Shown here: positions 43,538 through 54,846 of the stretch, one piece after another
Numbering within the stretch: the first letter of the stretch is position 1
Layout of the letters: every line of letters begins with the position of its first letter
Notes under the pieces: generated by a model
Seen by the model: only the letters and a program-made list of their open reading frames with translations
The model's database searches: none
What the model was told of the DNA's origin: nothing
Assembly: GCA_951640165.1 (NCBI GenBank)
Contig: OX621240.1
Span: 32,988,713 to 33,052,712, forward strand
From: Pseudoips prasinana
Taxonomy: Eukaryota > Arthropoda > Insecta > Lepidoptera > Nolidae
DNA length: 64,000 nt
Reading direction: 5' to 3'
Program-made: the position numbers and the translations under genes

Positions 43538-43947
43538 GACAGATATTGCATTCTTCCCAAGAATTTTCACAGTAGTCAAAACCCCTAGGGATATATAGAG
43601 GATTTAAAATTCAACTTGTAAAATGTCACGAAAAGGAATTCTCTTGAACTGCAGAATTTGTAAAAACGACAGCCAGGATAGCGAACTGCCAGACTGCAGG
43701 AATTAAAGTTATTAGAATTTTCTAGGTTTTAATTAAAAGCTTTTTAACACGCGCACGTTACTTTACCACGACTTACAAGATATTTCGTCTCTCTTTCAAA
43801 CCCAGTAATTAAATTTTATAAGTGTAAGGGACTGGTGATTTTTTAAATCCTTAATCAGGCTGAGGACTATACTAGTCCTCTGCTTTTGCTAACTGCTCGG
43901 CTTGCTAACTTGGTACGTATATGTTATTTATTTCAGGATTTCTCAAT
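43538..43947. other. AT-rich stretch with nothing recognised
   Basis: No coding frame or repeat family was identified. Confidence 0.4.
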
Positions 43948-44196
43948 ATATTGGCATGGTTGGCGGGTGCTTCTCGGATGTCGTGGGTTCGATTCCCACC
44001 CAGGACAGATATTTGTGTGCATGAACATGTCTGTATGTCCTGAGTCTGGGTGTAATTTATCTATATAAGTATCTATTTACAAAAGTAAACTATTATATGT
44101 AGTAGTTATAACAGTTATCTGGTTTCCATAGTACAAGCTCTGCTTAGTTTGCGATCAGATTGCCGTGTGTAAATAATGTACCAGGATATTATTATT
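43948..44196 (+). mobile_element. SINE family B, copy 3
   Basis: B box 'gggttcgattccc', 'cagttatctggtttccatag', 'aatgtaccaggatattatta' tail. Confidence 0.85.
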
Positions 44197-44296
44197 GTAA
44201 AACATACAGCACGGACTTACTAGTTAATAAGATTTCGTAACTATTAAAAAATATTGTAGTTGACTATATTAATGTACTGCATTATGAGCTTGACAA

Positions 44297-44431
44297 GTAC
44301 AGACGCCAGCATATCCAGCCACCCCAATCTGTCAAATTCCTTTTATAGATTTTCAACTTTATCACATAAGGTTCAGTTTCAATTGGGGATATTTGCCAGA
44401 TTGGGGTAGCTTGATGTGGTGGTGTCTGTAC
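44297..44431. mobile_element. Palindromic MITE P2, copy b
   Basis: 'gtacagacgccagcatatcc' to 'gatgtggtggtgtctgtac'. Confidence 0.8.
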
Positions 44432-45587
44432 AAATGTATGTTAATTAATAAATGCTAAATAAATTTCATATCTTCATTATTTCATGAAATATATCATTTA
44501 ACCGCCACTTTTTTCATAAAAGCATTCTTCATTAATCTTCAACAACAAGGATCATAAAATTTCAAACAAAAAGTTAACATGAATTTTCGTTACCTTTAAA
44601 GTTGATACCATTAACGCCTAAGCTTTCTTCCGAGATGGAAAAGTAAAAATTTTCGCCATTCGTTTTTATTTCGACATTCAATGTTGCGCCATAAACAAAG
44701 TAGAAGTTCAGGAAATATTGCCAGTTAAAAATTTCAGGTTAATTTAAAAATTTTCCTCGCGAACTTAATTCGAAGTAGAGTTTCGGTCAGAGATCCCGAG
44801 GGGGGATAATTAGTCATCAAACTTGGGCGGATTTTCGAAACAACTTCAAGTTCCTTCAGTCAACCTTATTGATAACTTCAAAACACACCTTAATACGAGA
44901 GCATTAAGAGTGACTTTCGGAAATCTAAGTAGTTACTGGGAAAATTTGTGAAGAGTACCTACTAAGTTTTGAGTGTTTGAGTGCCTATGGTACTGCGTTA
45001 AATTAGTTCCATAATTTGGAGTTTTTAATTTGAGATTCTCAGTTTATACGTTATAGATTTTATCTGAACTCTTCGAGATTCGCGCTGGACACTTGTTAGA
45101 GTGACTCATAAATAGTTGTTTTGATTCTGGATGTAATTTGTGTCCGTTTATTATATGTTTGTAAAGTACCGCGCAACACGGGGATTAAACTCCATTGTGC
45201 CGGCAATATCTTTAAAAAAAAGAAAAGTATATTATATTGTACTGTGTGTACTATGTATTGTAGAAAACTGGCAGCTATAATACAAGTTTGTGACACATAG
45301 AATATAAAATCAAGGCCAATTACAAGTTTTAATAAACATACTCTGGTATAGAATAAGAAACTAAAAGTAGATAGACAAGAAGACAACACATAGAAAAAAT
45401 AGTAATACAGCTTATATTGCATCCAAAAAGTAATTCGTAAGTAATTTTAAATGTATTGTGCTGACATACCATGTTGAATGTTCTTCTAGCCCTTACCATA
45501 TAGGTAACCAGTCTGATGAATGATTTCTCAACATTGCGGATGGAACTCGTAGCCCTATCATCCACTAACTCAGAACAGTCAATGGTC
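44432..45587. other. Stretch with SINE F tail piece only
   Basis: 45100-45205 matches the tail half of SINE F on + ('gattctggatgtaatttgtg', 'gtaaagtaccgcgcaacac'). The - strand frames at 45096-45565 overlap this piece, are AT-rich and lack motifs. Confidence 0.4.
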
Positions 45588-46009
45588 TATACAACATGTA
45601 ACGTAATTAACGCACACCCTGAAACACCCCAATTAGAATTTTATGTTGTAATCAGAAAACATATACGGAATTTTTAATTTAACATGTATATGCATTGTTA
45701 TTTACTAAATTAGTTTCTTACAATAAAGTTTATTTTTCTTTATTTGTATTGAATGATGGATTTTGTATGAATTCAAATAAATCTGCGATTTTAAAAGTCT
45801 TATTAGTTTGACTAACGGTCCATTTCAATTTGTTTTGACTGTATTGGGTTAATATGACAATAATTCCCGAAGTATTAATTATTTTACAAAATTATTTTTT
45901 TTATTATTAAAAAAAAATACCTATATTAAAAATGATACAAATCGATTCAGTAAACGATTCTGAACAAACTATTTTCAGGATGTGCGTTAATTAAGTTACA
46001 TGTTGTATA
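45588..46009. mobile_element. MITE P3, copy a
   Basis: Ends TATACAACATGTAACGTAAT and its complement at 46009; about 28-bp inverted repeats containing AATTAACGCAC. Interior is in opposite orientation to copies b and c. TA or TATA is the apparent target. Confidence 0.85.
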
Positions 46010-46048
46010 AAACTTATTTACCTTTGTATTGTTCGCACTGTAGTTAAA

Positions 46049-46192
46049 GTACAGACGCCAGCACATCCAACTTCCATAATCTGCCAAATTTTGTTTTAAA
46101 AAGATTTTTAACTTTATCACATAAAAATAAGGTTCACTTTCAATCGGGGAAATTTGATAGATTGGGGTAGCTTGATGTGCTGGCGTCTGTAC
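46049..46192. mobile_element. Palindromic MITE P2, copy c
   Basis: 'gtacagacgccagcacatcc' to 'gatgtgctggcgtctgtac'; the cleanest ends of the family. Confidence 0.85.
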
Positions 46193-46382
46193 ATTATTAA
46201 ATTTAAGACTTGTTATGCTAAAATGAAATAACTCAGATTCCAACAATATTATCCATGAGATCGATTCATAATAATATGTATAAAAAGAAGGTTAACGAAT
46301 CGACTGTATGTGCGGTCTCCGCGCGATGCGCAGGGTTTTTGTCAAACTGGTCACTTCCGGCCGCCGGCATTTTCTTGACCAA

Positions 46383-46520
46383 TAAATAAAATAAAATAAA
46401 TAAAAAAAGGTTTTCATTCACGTAGACTTTAAAAAAGCGCTTGTAAATAGTCAGAACATGTTTGTAGTAATATAGTTGTATACATTAGATATTATTTCTA
46501 GTATCATAGATATTTAGGTG
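46383..46520 (-). mobile_element. LINE family Z 3' end
   Basis: 'aaaataaataaaaaaaggtt' tail, 'ttcacgtagactttaaaaaa', 'cagaacatgtttgtagtaat', then 'agatatttaggtgtcaat'. Confidence 0.6.
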
Positions 46521-47303
46521 TCAATGCTGTCAATTTATAAACAGCCAGCTACGAAGATTCTTATTGCGCAAAAATATCCGACCCCGCGACTTCTCTCCCT
46601 GCGGTTAAACGTTCCCGCTAGACCAACCACCTTAAGTTCTACGACAAATTATGGGGTATATGGAAATTTGGGGCCTGGAAATTTATGGATACGAAAATTA
46701 AAAAAAAACAGCCCAAAAATAGCAAGTTGGTGAGTTGAAACTTTTATGCCTCAGAAAGCTCATGTGGTGTTGCTGTCTTACAAATAATAATTGATCCTAT
46801 AGTCGACTCGAAGTGCTATCCAAAGAGATGAGGTGAATCAAGGATAAGGAGAGCTCATTTATTTGTGTACACTCTGATGCGTATAATAATAATAAGATTG
46901 CCACTGCCTTATCAATTGTTAAATTGGTAACACCTCGGGACGCACCTAGCAAATTGTAATATATTACGCACTCGCAGGTTCTGCACATTAAAACTCCGAG
47001 ATATTTTCCACACACAATATTTAATCGAACAGAGTAACGTTCTCAACTACCGTCGTACAAAGAATGCCTCTTTAATAATTCTCCTACCCTATTTATATAT
47101 TTATCAGTGACAACCATTTGAAAGTCTAATATCGATTATTAATAGTTTTAAGATGTAAAATTATTATAGAATTATTATAGTAATTAATAAAATGATAATC
47201 ACTAATCAAATAAATAATCACAGTGTAAAATTATTATTATAACATAGCAGCTACGTCATAACCGTTGCGCGGCTATTGAGTACTTGATAACAAATAATAA
47301 AAT
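46521..47303. other. Stretch with nothing recognised
   Basis: 46590-46640 ('gcggttaaacgttcccgctagaccaacc') may be a SINE head scrap. No gene. Confidence 0.35.
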
Positions 47304-47453
47304 AAATAAATATCTTGGGACACATAACACTCTGCCATCGGATCCCAAATTAGGGAAAGCCAGTACTGTGACAACCAGAAATCTGATAAGGTCCCGGTAG
47401 GGAATCGAACCCACGACCTCTGGCTTAGCAGTCAGGATAAACACTAGACCAAC
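47304..47453 (-). mobile_element. SINE, family B/C variant
   Basis: 'aaatatcttgggacacataa' tail, 'gatcccaaattagggaaagc', and head with B box 'gggaatcgaacccacgacct' and 'cactagaccaacaac'. Confidence 0.65.
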
Positions 47454-47809
47454 AACCCAAAAATAATAAAAAAATAATTTTTGATGTAAATGGATATATT
47501 ACATGGACTATCCCTTGGTGGTGAGGGTGCATAAGTGCCAATTACGGGCCTAAAAACTTCCCGACTAGTAATGGAGGGGTCCATTACTTGCAGACGCAAC
47601 TAATTGAGTCTGGCAATACTTAGGGAATCCATGGAAATTTATGGCTTTCGGGGAAACGTCTCTACAACGACCCTAAAACCAATAAGCGAGGGGTTGCTAC
47701 CCCTTAATATACAATTTGAGGTAGCTCTCATTATGTTTCGGCAAGTCGGCTATAGATCATTGAATTAAGAGGCTGAGGTGCTTAGTTTAAACTAAACTCA
47801 TTTTACTGG
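47454..47809. other. Stretch with nothing recognised
   Basis: No coding frame or repeat family was identified. Confidence 0.35.
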
Positions 47810-48326
47810 TCAGTTGTTGTGGTTGGTAAATGCTTGCCTTTCACGCGGTTCGATTCCCATCCAAGACAGATATATGAGTGCATGAACATGTCTGTTTGTC
47901 CTGTGTCTGGGTGTAATTATGTAGGTATGTAAGAATGTATTTACAAAATAAAAGTTGTTTATGTACTATATCAGTTATCTGGTTTCCATAGCACAAGCTC
48001 TGCTGAGTTGGTGGAGTAGTAGGTACTGGGGCTCTACCGGCTAAGTCGCCGAACATCGATTTATTAAATGGCGTTCAAATAAATAAAGGTTAAAAATTAC
48101 TTAATCAATCGTTAAATCGGCTTCCATGACCACATGTGACGTCATAAATGGTCCGGAATCGATTGTCAACGTTGAAGCCGATTTAACGATTGATTAAGTC
48201 ATTTTTAACCTTTATTTATTTGAACGCCATGCACGAAAATGATGTTCGGCGACTTAGCCGGTAGAGCCCCTGGTGGGTGGTGCAGATGGCCGTGTGTGAA
48301 TAATGTCCCAGGATATTATAATAATA
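47810..48326 (+). mobile_element. SINE family B, copy 4, split by a foldback element
   Basis: Head 'tgttgtggttggtaaatgc', body to 'ggtggagtagtaggta' at 48025, then the 243-bp element, then 'tggtgggtggtgcagatggc' to 'cccaggatattat'. Confidence 0.85.
48028..48270. mobile_element. Foldback element F, copy 1
   Basis: Ends GGGGCTCTACCGGCTAAGTC and complement; ~95-bp arms (with 'aatcgttaaatcggctt' innermost) and a ~50-nt loop containing 'gtgacgtcataaatggtcc'. 243 bp, non-coding. No clear target duplication. Confidence 0.85.
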
Positions 48327-48345
48327 TATGTCTGTCACAATAAGC

Positions 48346-48513
48346 ACACCAATATTCTTAAGGCGAAAGTTTGTGAGTGCGTACGTTTGTTACTTCTTCA
48401 CGTCTAAACGGCTGAAGCGATTTTAATAAAATTTGGTATGGAGTTACCCTGGATTAACACATAGGCTATAATTTATAAAGTTTAAAGCGGGTAAAACCGC
48501 GGGTCACAGCTAG
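48346..48513 (+). mobile_element. Helitron-like element H2, copy b
   Basis: 'aggcgaaagtttgtgagtgc' to 'gggtcacagctag' + T. Confidence 0.7.
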
Positions 48514-48682
48514 TTATCTATATAAGTACGTATTTAAAAAAGAAAAGTAGTTTATGTGGTATATGAGTTATCTGGTTTCCTTAGTACAAGCTCTAGTTAG
48601 CTTAGTACCAACTAGGTTGAGTATAGTAGATGGGTGGTGTAGATGGGCGTGTGTGAATAATGTCCCAGGATATTATTATATT
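48512..48682 (+). mobile_element. SINE family B, 3' half (copy 5)
   Basis: Starts at 'tatctatataagtacgta', shares with copy 4 the variant 'gtagatgggtggtgtagatg' not seen in other copies, and ends 'cccaggatattattatatt'. Confidence 0.75.
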
Positions 48683-48815
48683 ATCACACTGATATTAAAA
48701 AGGCGAAAGTTTGTGAGTGTATATGCTTGCTACTTCTTCACGTCTGGAGCGATTTTAATAAAATTTTGTATGGAGTTACCCTGAATTAACACATAGGCTA
48801 TAATTTATATAGATA
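48683..48815 (+). mobile_element. Helitron-like element H2, copy c (3' truncated)
   Basis: 'aaaggcgaaagtttgtgagt' to 'acacataggctataattta'; the CTAG end is lost. Confidence 0.65.
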
Positions 48816-49236
48816 TTGTGTATATTATATGTATCACAATGATAGTTGTCCAGTGTGCTGATCGAAATCAAACACATGTACAGTCCAACGAACGCAAAGT
48901 AACATCCCCGCACCCAAAAATAGAATCCATATAATACAATAAATGGTGAAATCAGTGGATATAAATATAATGAAAGAGATATATGAGCATCGGGATGAGA
49001 TGATATATCGTATCGGTAAAGCTATGTAATTTATATACAATGCGAACGCATTTGTAAGAGGTAACAGAGTTTGTGAAGGAATATGAATGGATGCGCAATA
49101 TGAATACTGGCTAACATTTTTGTATGTTGATGTTGTCAATGTGGTGAAATTTGGTTCGAATTGATTATATATACGGCATATTATTAGTTAATTCTAATCC
49201 TAAAAATACGTATGAACTCGGAAGTTAATAACGCTT
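48816..49236. other. AT-rich stretch with nothing recognised
   Basis: A 101-codon - strand frame (48834-49139) is hydrophobic by composition and lacks motifs; not supported. Confidence 0.35.
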
Positions 49237-49593
49237 TATACATCATGTAACTTAATTAACGCACATGCTGAAATGAATCGTTTACTGAATCGATTTAAAT
49301 CATTTTTAATATAGGTAATTTTTATTCCAAAATAATTAAAACTACGTAAATTATTGTCATTTTAACCATGTTCAGTCAAAACAAATTGAAATGCACCATA
49401 CGTCAAAGTAATAAGACTTTTAAAATCGCAGTTTAATTTGTATTCATACAAATTCCATCATTCAATACAAAATAAAACAATACATATACGAGTACATGTT
49501 AAATTAAAAATTCAGTGCATGTATTATGATTACAATATAATATTCTGATTGGGGTGTTTGAGGGTGTGCGTTAATTACGTTACATGTTGTATA
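49237..49593. mobile_element. MITE P3, copy b
   Basis: TATACATCATGTAACTTAAT to 'ttaattacgttacatgttgt'+ATA. Interior 'cagtcaaaacaaattgaaat' and 'taataagacttttaaaatcg' shared with copy c. Confidence 0.85.
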
Positions 49594-50247
49594 ATGTTAC
49601 AAAATAGCTAGAATTATTTTCTAGCTATTTGTAATGCTGTCTTTTTAAATATTTAAAATTAATAAAACGAGAATGATTAAATCCCTACATAAGTAGCTCA
49701 ATAGGGATAAATGTAACTCAAACATTATACAGGCTTGGTAAAGGTAAAAAACATTGTAGTTGAAAGCAACTCAACCGATTTAAAAGCGTTTAGAGCACAG
49801 AAAAGCGCGTGAGGACAAGTAGTGCAGCAGATAGCTTGGACTATTGTGTACGGCTATTCATAAAGCACCATATTTTACCACTATGTGCCCTATACATGTA
49901 TAGAATTTGTATATTTGTCTACAAGTAACCAATCTTTGCCAAAAAAAACAACAACAATACTATTAGAAATAGAAGTTTCCGCAATAAATTGCTCGTTATT
50001 TGCCATCTTAGCGTTTTGTTTAGCCAGAAATCATACATATATGGTAATCGTATCAATAAAAGATTGCTTCATAACCTCGATTTGTTCTAATTAAGGCGTA
50101 AATTATTTGAATTGTCATAATAAAAATGTTATTATGCAAGTAAAGATTATCTTGAGAATATAAGCCAAAGTAATTAGCGATAAGAAAATATTTGTACGCC
50201 GTAATGATAGAATATACGATACTATTCTTTCATGACACAACTTATTG
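49594..50247. other. AT-rich stretch with nothing recognised
   Basis: No coding frame or repeat family was identified. Confidence 0.4.
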
Positions 50248-50336
50248 TACTATATACTTAAGTATATAGTAATTCAATCACGATAAGAATATAGTTTGTT
50301 TTTAAAAACAAACTATATTCTTATCGTGATTGAATT
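50248..50336. repeat. Two abutting perfect palindromes (24 bp and 66 bp)
   Basis: 50248-50271 is 'tactatatactt' plus complement. 50271-50336 has 33-bp arms starting 'aattcaatcacgataagaat' with no loop ('gttttt|aaaaac'). Confidence 0.92.
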
Positions 50337-50839
50337 GCCATTATGCAGTGTCCATTTGGATTCTAAATAAAAGTGTTTCAAAAATGGAATGCAATTCTCT
50401 CATAAGAATTTTGTTGAGAATTAACAATATTCCAATTAACATCTAGAAAGTGGAGATCCTCAGCGCCCTCGTGATCCCATCTGGATCAAATCTGAAATAT
50501 GAATCTATCCTTGCGATCGATATATAGATATTTTGGTAGTGGGTGTGTTCTCTGTCGTGAATTCATGTTTATAAAGTTTCTAATGATATAAACATTAATA
50601 TAATAGTTATCATGGGCGTAGTTTCTTTAACAAGAGCGAGTGTTCTTCAGACCATACGGCTGAAGTAAAACTTATATGATAGATATATGAAACGTACATG
50701 GCTATAGAGGAAGAATGAAAATGTTTGCTGGCATGTCTCTCTCTTGCCCGTACAGTAATATAGGAAATGTAACTGTCTCACTTTCTATATTCACTAACTT
50801 ATATCTCCCTCCTCTAGTTAATTATAAGATTTGTATCTT
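50337..50839. other. Stretch with nothing recognised
   Basis: No coding frame or repeat family was identified. Confidence 0.4.
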
Positions 50840-51055
50840 TAAGGATTTTGACAATAACTTGATACGAGCTAGCTAAATATCATTGCTATTAAAATAAATT
50901 GTAAAAATGTTTTCATACAATATGTACCTAAATATCTATGTTACTAGAAATAATAATGTATACAACTATATTACTACAAACATGTTCTGACTATTTACAA
51001 GCGCTTTTTTAAAGTCTACGTGAATAAAAACCTTTTTTATTTATTTTTTTTTATT
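50840..51055 (+). mobile_element. LINE family Z 3' end
   Basis: 'aataacttgatacgagctag', 'tgttttcatacaatatgtac', 'aaagtctacgtgaataaaaa' and an ATTT-rich tail. Longest single-copy version of the family in the window. Confidence 0.65.
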
Positions 51056-51214
51056 TGGCGACCCCTAACTTGAAGACGAAGTGGGACAGGCAGCGTGCCC
51101 TACAAGATACATGACCCTGTTAGGGATACTGGAAGCCGGTGGATGCAGGGAGCGCAAAACCAGCAATTGAACATATTTTTGGGGAGGTCTTTCTCCGGCA
51201 GTGGATGATGAAAG
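51056..51214 (+). mobile_element. RTE-type LINE fragment
   Basis: 'ggcgacccctaacttgaag', 'gacaggcagcgtgccctaca', 'ggaagccggtggatgcaggg', 'ttctccggcagtggatgatg'; degenerate. Confidence 0.6.
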
Positions 51215-51514
51215 ATTTCCGCAACAAAATCCCTCCTAATTATACCTTCTCCATTTTTATTCATCCATCATGCTAGCCAGCAGTCAAGTTACACATGTTT
51301 AGTGATAAATGGCGCAACAATGGGACTTCATTATCGTCCTGAGACACATTAATTAATTTCACGTCAACTCTACTCACTACATTGTTCTGAATTTCGTTTA
51401 TGTACATTTGTAATTATGTGTATTTTGTACTAAAGCTTTGAACTACAGGACGATTACAGTTAGCCTAGAAGGCTTACACTTTTAGCGACTAGCGACTGCC
51501 TCGTTGGTCTAGCG

Positions 51515-51768
51515 CAGTGTTTTTCAACCTTTTTCATGATGCGGCCCCTTTAGTATGAAGTAATATTTCGCGACCCCTCTACCGATTTTTACCCGCTTTT
51601 TTAGGGTTCCGAACCCAAAGGGTAAAACGGGACCCTATTACTAAGACTTCGCTGTCTGTCTGTCCGTCTGTCACCAGGCTATTTCATGAACTGTGATAGT
51701 TAGACAGTTTTCATAGATGATGTATTTCTGTTGCTAGGGGGTCGCGACCCACAGGGTGAAAAACACTG
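51515..51768. mobile_element. hAT-like MITE with 8-bp target duplication
   Basis: Terminal repeats CAGTGTTTTTCAACC / GGGTGAAAAACACTG and an exact 8-bp duplication GTCTAGCG at 51507-51514 and 51769-51776. Both features fit hAT. No transposase frame. Confidence 0.88.
51600..51737 (+). repeat. 'Agggttccg' repeat fragment inside the MITE
   Basis: 'ttagggttccgaacccaaag', 'gtaaaacgggaccctattac', 'ctgtctgtctgtccgtctgt' and 'atgatgtatttctgttgc' form a recognisable interspersed repeat piece lying between the MITE's halves. Confidence 0.6.
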
Positions 51769-52186
51769 GTCTAGCGGTAGCGTGTTCAACTGCAGATAAT
51801 GAGGTCCTGGGTTCAACTCCCGGGTCGGGCCAAAAAGTGATTATTGGGATATTTCCGTTAAAAGAAATTTCTCAGTGTCAGCCCGAAGTCTGGAAGTTGG
51901 CGTTATTAAACCCGCGTGCCTCGAAGAGCACGTAAAGCCGTCGGTCCTGTACCTGACCTCTTTCCGGTCGTGTTGCTAGTCGTCCCATCGGATCAAGGGA
52001 GTGATGGAATAGAAAGTGCCTCTGTGTTTGCGCACACACTTTTGCACTATACTATGTCCTGCTCAGTTGGCTAGTCTCCATTGAGACTGGCCGCCGCGGC
52101 ACCGTGGCCGAAATTCTGTCGGGAGGACATTATTATTATAGATTTAACCTTCGGTACAAGTGGCTTGCTGTTTTGTTTATCACCTA

Positions 52187-52310
52187 CGGCTGGACAGATG
52201 CGTCACCCGAAGATCATGGAGGCTTATGCCAAAATCGACACGATTGGTAGGAGGGAAGTGCCGCTATTGGGTAGATATTCCTTTGGGATCACTTGACATT
52301 TATTTGAATT
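52187..52310 (+). repeat. Interspersed repeat family E, copy 5 (degenerate)
   Basis: 'tacggctggacagatgcg', 'gaggcttatgccaaaatcg', 'gctattgggtagatattcct'. Confidence 0.45.
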
Positions 52311-52429
52311 AATTGTTTTTGTTGTAATTAAATTTTTTGCCGTACGGTGCCTGGCCCAGAAAGCATAATAGGGCAAACCCATAAAGCAGGTAGTCGGGTG
52401 GCAGTGTCACCTGTGTACTAGCCAACACC

Positions 52430-52545
52430 TGCAGTCTCCAACTCGCATGCCAAGCTCGGTGACTATGGCGAATCGCTTCAAATGGCAACCTTTGGGGAGG
52501 CCTATGTCCAGCATGATGCTTAGGCTGATGATGATGAACTTATTT
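52430..52545 (+). mobile_element. LINE 3' end with GATGATGA tail
   Basis: 'cgcatgccaagctcggtgac', 'tttggggaggcctatgtcca' and 'taggctgatgatgatga'. Probably RTE-related. Confidence 0.5.
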
Positions 52546-52891
52546 TTATTACAAATTATAAGGTCCGCAGTATATTAAATACGCACAGACCATCGCCCCT
52601 CATTGTTGAGTTTAGAGTTTTAAAACATGCTTTTCGCTTCCTTACTCACATCACACATGTAAACGTATTGTTTATACACGGCATTTTTCTGCTGTATGGT
52701 GATAACGACCAAACTAGAGAAACAGCAGCAGCATCTCTCTTGACTACTCAGTAAAGTAATAAGCGGCTTGCCGCTGGTGCTAATCCCCACTGCTTTATCG
52801 TTTTCCTCGCGTAAAATTTTATAATCACTAGAAATTGAGATAACGACTAGTATAGGTTTCAAAGCCAACTGTAAAGTTAACTCTAAGGCCA
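52546..52891. other. Stretch with nothing recognised
   Basis: The 124-codon - strand frame (52620-52994) overlaps SINE B at one end and shows no domain. Confidence 0.35.
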
Positions 52892-52998
52892 AAATAATAA
52901 TAATAATATTCGGGGACATTATTAACACACGGCCATCTGATCCCAAACTAAGCTGAGCTTGTACTATGGAAACCAGATAACTGATATACGACATATCC
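52892..52998 (-). mobile_element. SINE family B tail half (copy 6)
   Basis: 'aataataatattcggggac', 'aagctgagcttgtactatgg', 'accagataactgatatacga'. Head absent. Confidence 0.7.
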
Positions 52999-53972
52999 TG
53001 AAAAAAATAGATTTTTTAAGTGTCTTGTATCATAAAAACTAGAGAAATAAATAATATTCTGATTCGCTTGACCATCATGCTACGACCACCTACCAAGCGT
53101 AGCCATTATGGCCTCATCCATGATTAAACATTTATCTATCAAATGGTGTTCAGTCATTATTATAATTTAATAAATAATCATGCATCAACCATCAATTACA
53201 ATTAATTTGACATTCATATTGTATTAAAATTAAATTTGTTATGTATTTTATTTTATTGTAAAATATTTTTGATTATTGTTTTTAACTTCATTTAAATATT
53301 GTACCTGCTTGGCTGAATAATATTAAAGATAAAAATTAATTGCTGTGCCCTAACAGGGTTCATGTTGATACTAATATGATTGTGTAACACCAATTTTGTA
53401 CACATGATTGCAATAAAGTATTGCTACGGCATTTACATGTCTCTATACTCTATACTCTTCTGTTGTTGAAAGAAATAACTAAGTATTGGAAAGGAGACAA
53501 ACTAAAATAATTTTGTAATTAAATACGTAACAGACTATTGAATATTGAAATTAAACATAAATTTATTATCCAAGCATTAATTTAACTATACAACAACTCC
53601 ACGAACTTCGTTAGCATAAATATTACAATTTTAATTCACCCTGAAAGCGTTCAGCAGAACTTTAATTAAGAAATAATTTTAGAGACAAAACTGGTCGCCA
53701 TCTGCAAACGACTGTATTATGATACAATGTTTTAATGTTACTTAGGAATTTAATTAAATACTTCATTTACAGTTGTTTCTAATTGATTTGAGATTAGGGG
53801 AGGCGACGGGGTGACGGATTTTGGGCATCAAATTAGATTCGTTTTTGAGCCGCCATTTCTGACATTCCATTTATAATGACATAAATAAAGTTTGGGTTTA
53901 AGAGAGGCAGAGATTTATATGCTTTATAAGCAGCTAGCTTCCGGAAGTACCTTTAATATAATTAATAATATC
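52999..53972. other. AT-rich stretch with nothing recognised
   Basis: 53895-53952 holds one copy of a ~60-bp module ending 'agcttccggaagtacc' (see 54287). Confidence 0.4.
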
Positions 53973-54223
53973 ATAATAATAATATCTAGGGACAATGTCA
54001 CACAGATCATCCTAGCCCCAAACTAAGCAAAGCTTGTACTATGAGTACCAGGTGATGATATACATACTTATATAGACAGATAAATACTTAAATACATAGA
54101 AAACATCCATGACTCAGAAACAAATATTCGTGCTCATCTCACAAATATTTGCACTTACCGGGATTCGCACCCAGGACCACCAGCTTTGTAGACAGGAGCA
54201 CTACCAACTAGGCTACGGTGACC
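53973..54223 (-). mobile_element. SINE family A, copy 7
   Basis: Complement of the family from TATCTAGGGACAATGTCACA to 'actaggctacggtgacc'. Confidence 0.9.
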
Positions 54224-54338
54224 TATATCATTAGTATGTTACGCGTTAGAGTCCACAAGGGAAGGGGATCATGTGGATGAAGGTGGAAAGAGGAAGACTA
54301 TAGGATTTCTTTGCTTTATATGCATCTAGCTTCCGGAA

Positions 54339-54464
54339 GTACCCACGGCTACATATCAAGCTATTCATTCCAGTATAAGCTGATCTAACATTGTATAGGA
54401 TTTCTATACAATGAGAGGTCAGCTTATATGGGAAATTTATAGTTTGATATGTAGGCGTGTGTAC
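54339..54464. mobile_element. Palindromic MITE P1, copy e
   Basis: 'gtacccacggctacatatca' to 'gatatgtaggcgtgtgtac'. Its last GTAC is the first GTAC of MITE P2 copy d. Confidence 0.8.
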
Positions 54465-54601
54465 AGATGCCAGCACACCCAGCTATCTCAATCTGTCAAA
54501 TTTCTTTTATAGATTTTCAACTTTATCACATAAGCCTAAGTTTCACTTTCAATTGGGGAAAAGTCACAGATTGGGGTAGCTTGATGGGCTGGCGTCTGTA
54601 C
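54461..54601. mobile_element. Palindromic MITE P2, copy d
   Basis: 'gtacagatgccagcacaccc' to 'gatgggctggcgtctgtac'. Confidence 0.8.
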
Positions 54602-54626
54602 CTTCGATAAAATAAGTTATAATCGT

Positions 54627-54846
54627 TATCATCATATCAGCCGAAAAACGTCCACTGCTGGACATAGGCCTCCCCCACAGATCTCCTTAATTGCCGGTCT
54701 TACTCTATCCACATGAAGTGGTTTCCAGCAACTCTCACAAGACCATCCGTCCGTTTTGTAGGAGGCTTTCCCACGTTGCGTCTTCCGGTTCGTGGTCGCC
54801 ACTCAAGATCCTTCCTGCCCCAACGGTCGTCGGTTCTACGAGCTAT
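54627..54846 (-). mobile_element. RTE-type LINE 3' fragment
   Basis: 'catcatatcagccgaaaaac' tail, 'tccactgctggacataggcc', 'cttccggttcgtggtcgcca', 'cggtcgtcggttctacgagc'. The complement encodes the LVEWRPRTG-type region. Confidence 0.8.

Larger units (their letters stand above)
51494..52140 (+). mobile_element. SINE family D, copy with nested MITE
   Basis: A box 'cctcgttggtctagcg', then the 254-bp MITE, then 'gtctagcggtagcgtgttca', B box 'gggttcaactcccgg', body 'gcacgtaaagccgtcggtcc', ending 'gggaggacattattattat'. Confidence 0.8.

Noticed and set aside
45096..45565. Overlapping - strand frames with hydrophobic stretches
   Set aside because: AT-rich, no motif, overlap a SINE F tail piece.
48834..49139. 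101-codon hydrophobic - strand frame
   Set aside because: No domain, no start context, hydrophobicity explained by AT-rich composition.
52620..52994. 124-codon - strand frame
   Set aside because: Begins inside a SINE B tail and shows no recognisable domain.
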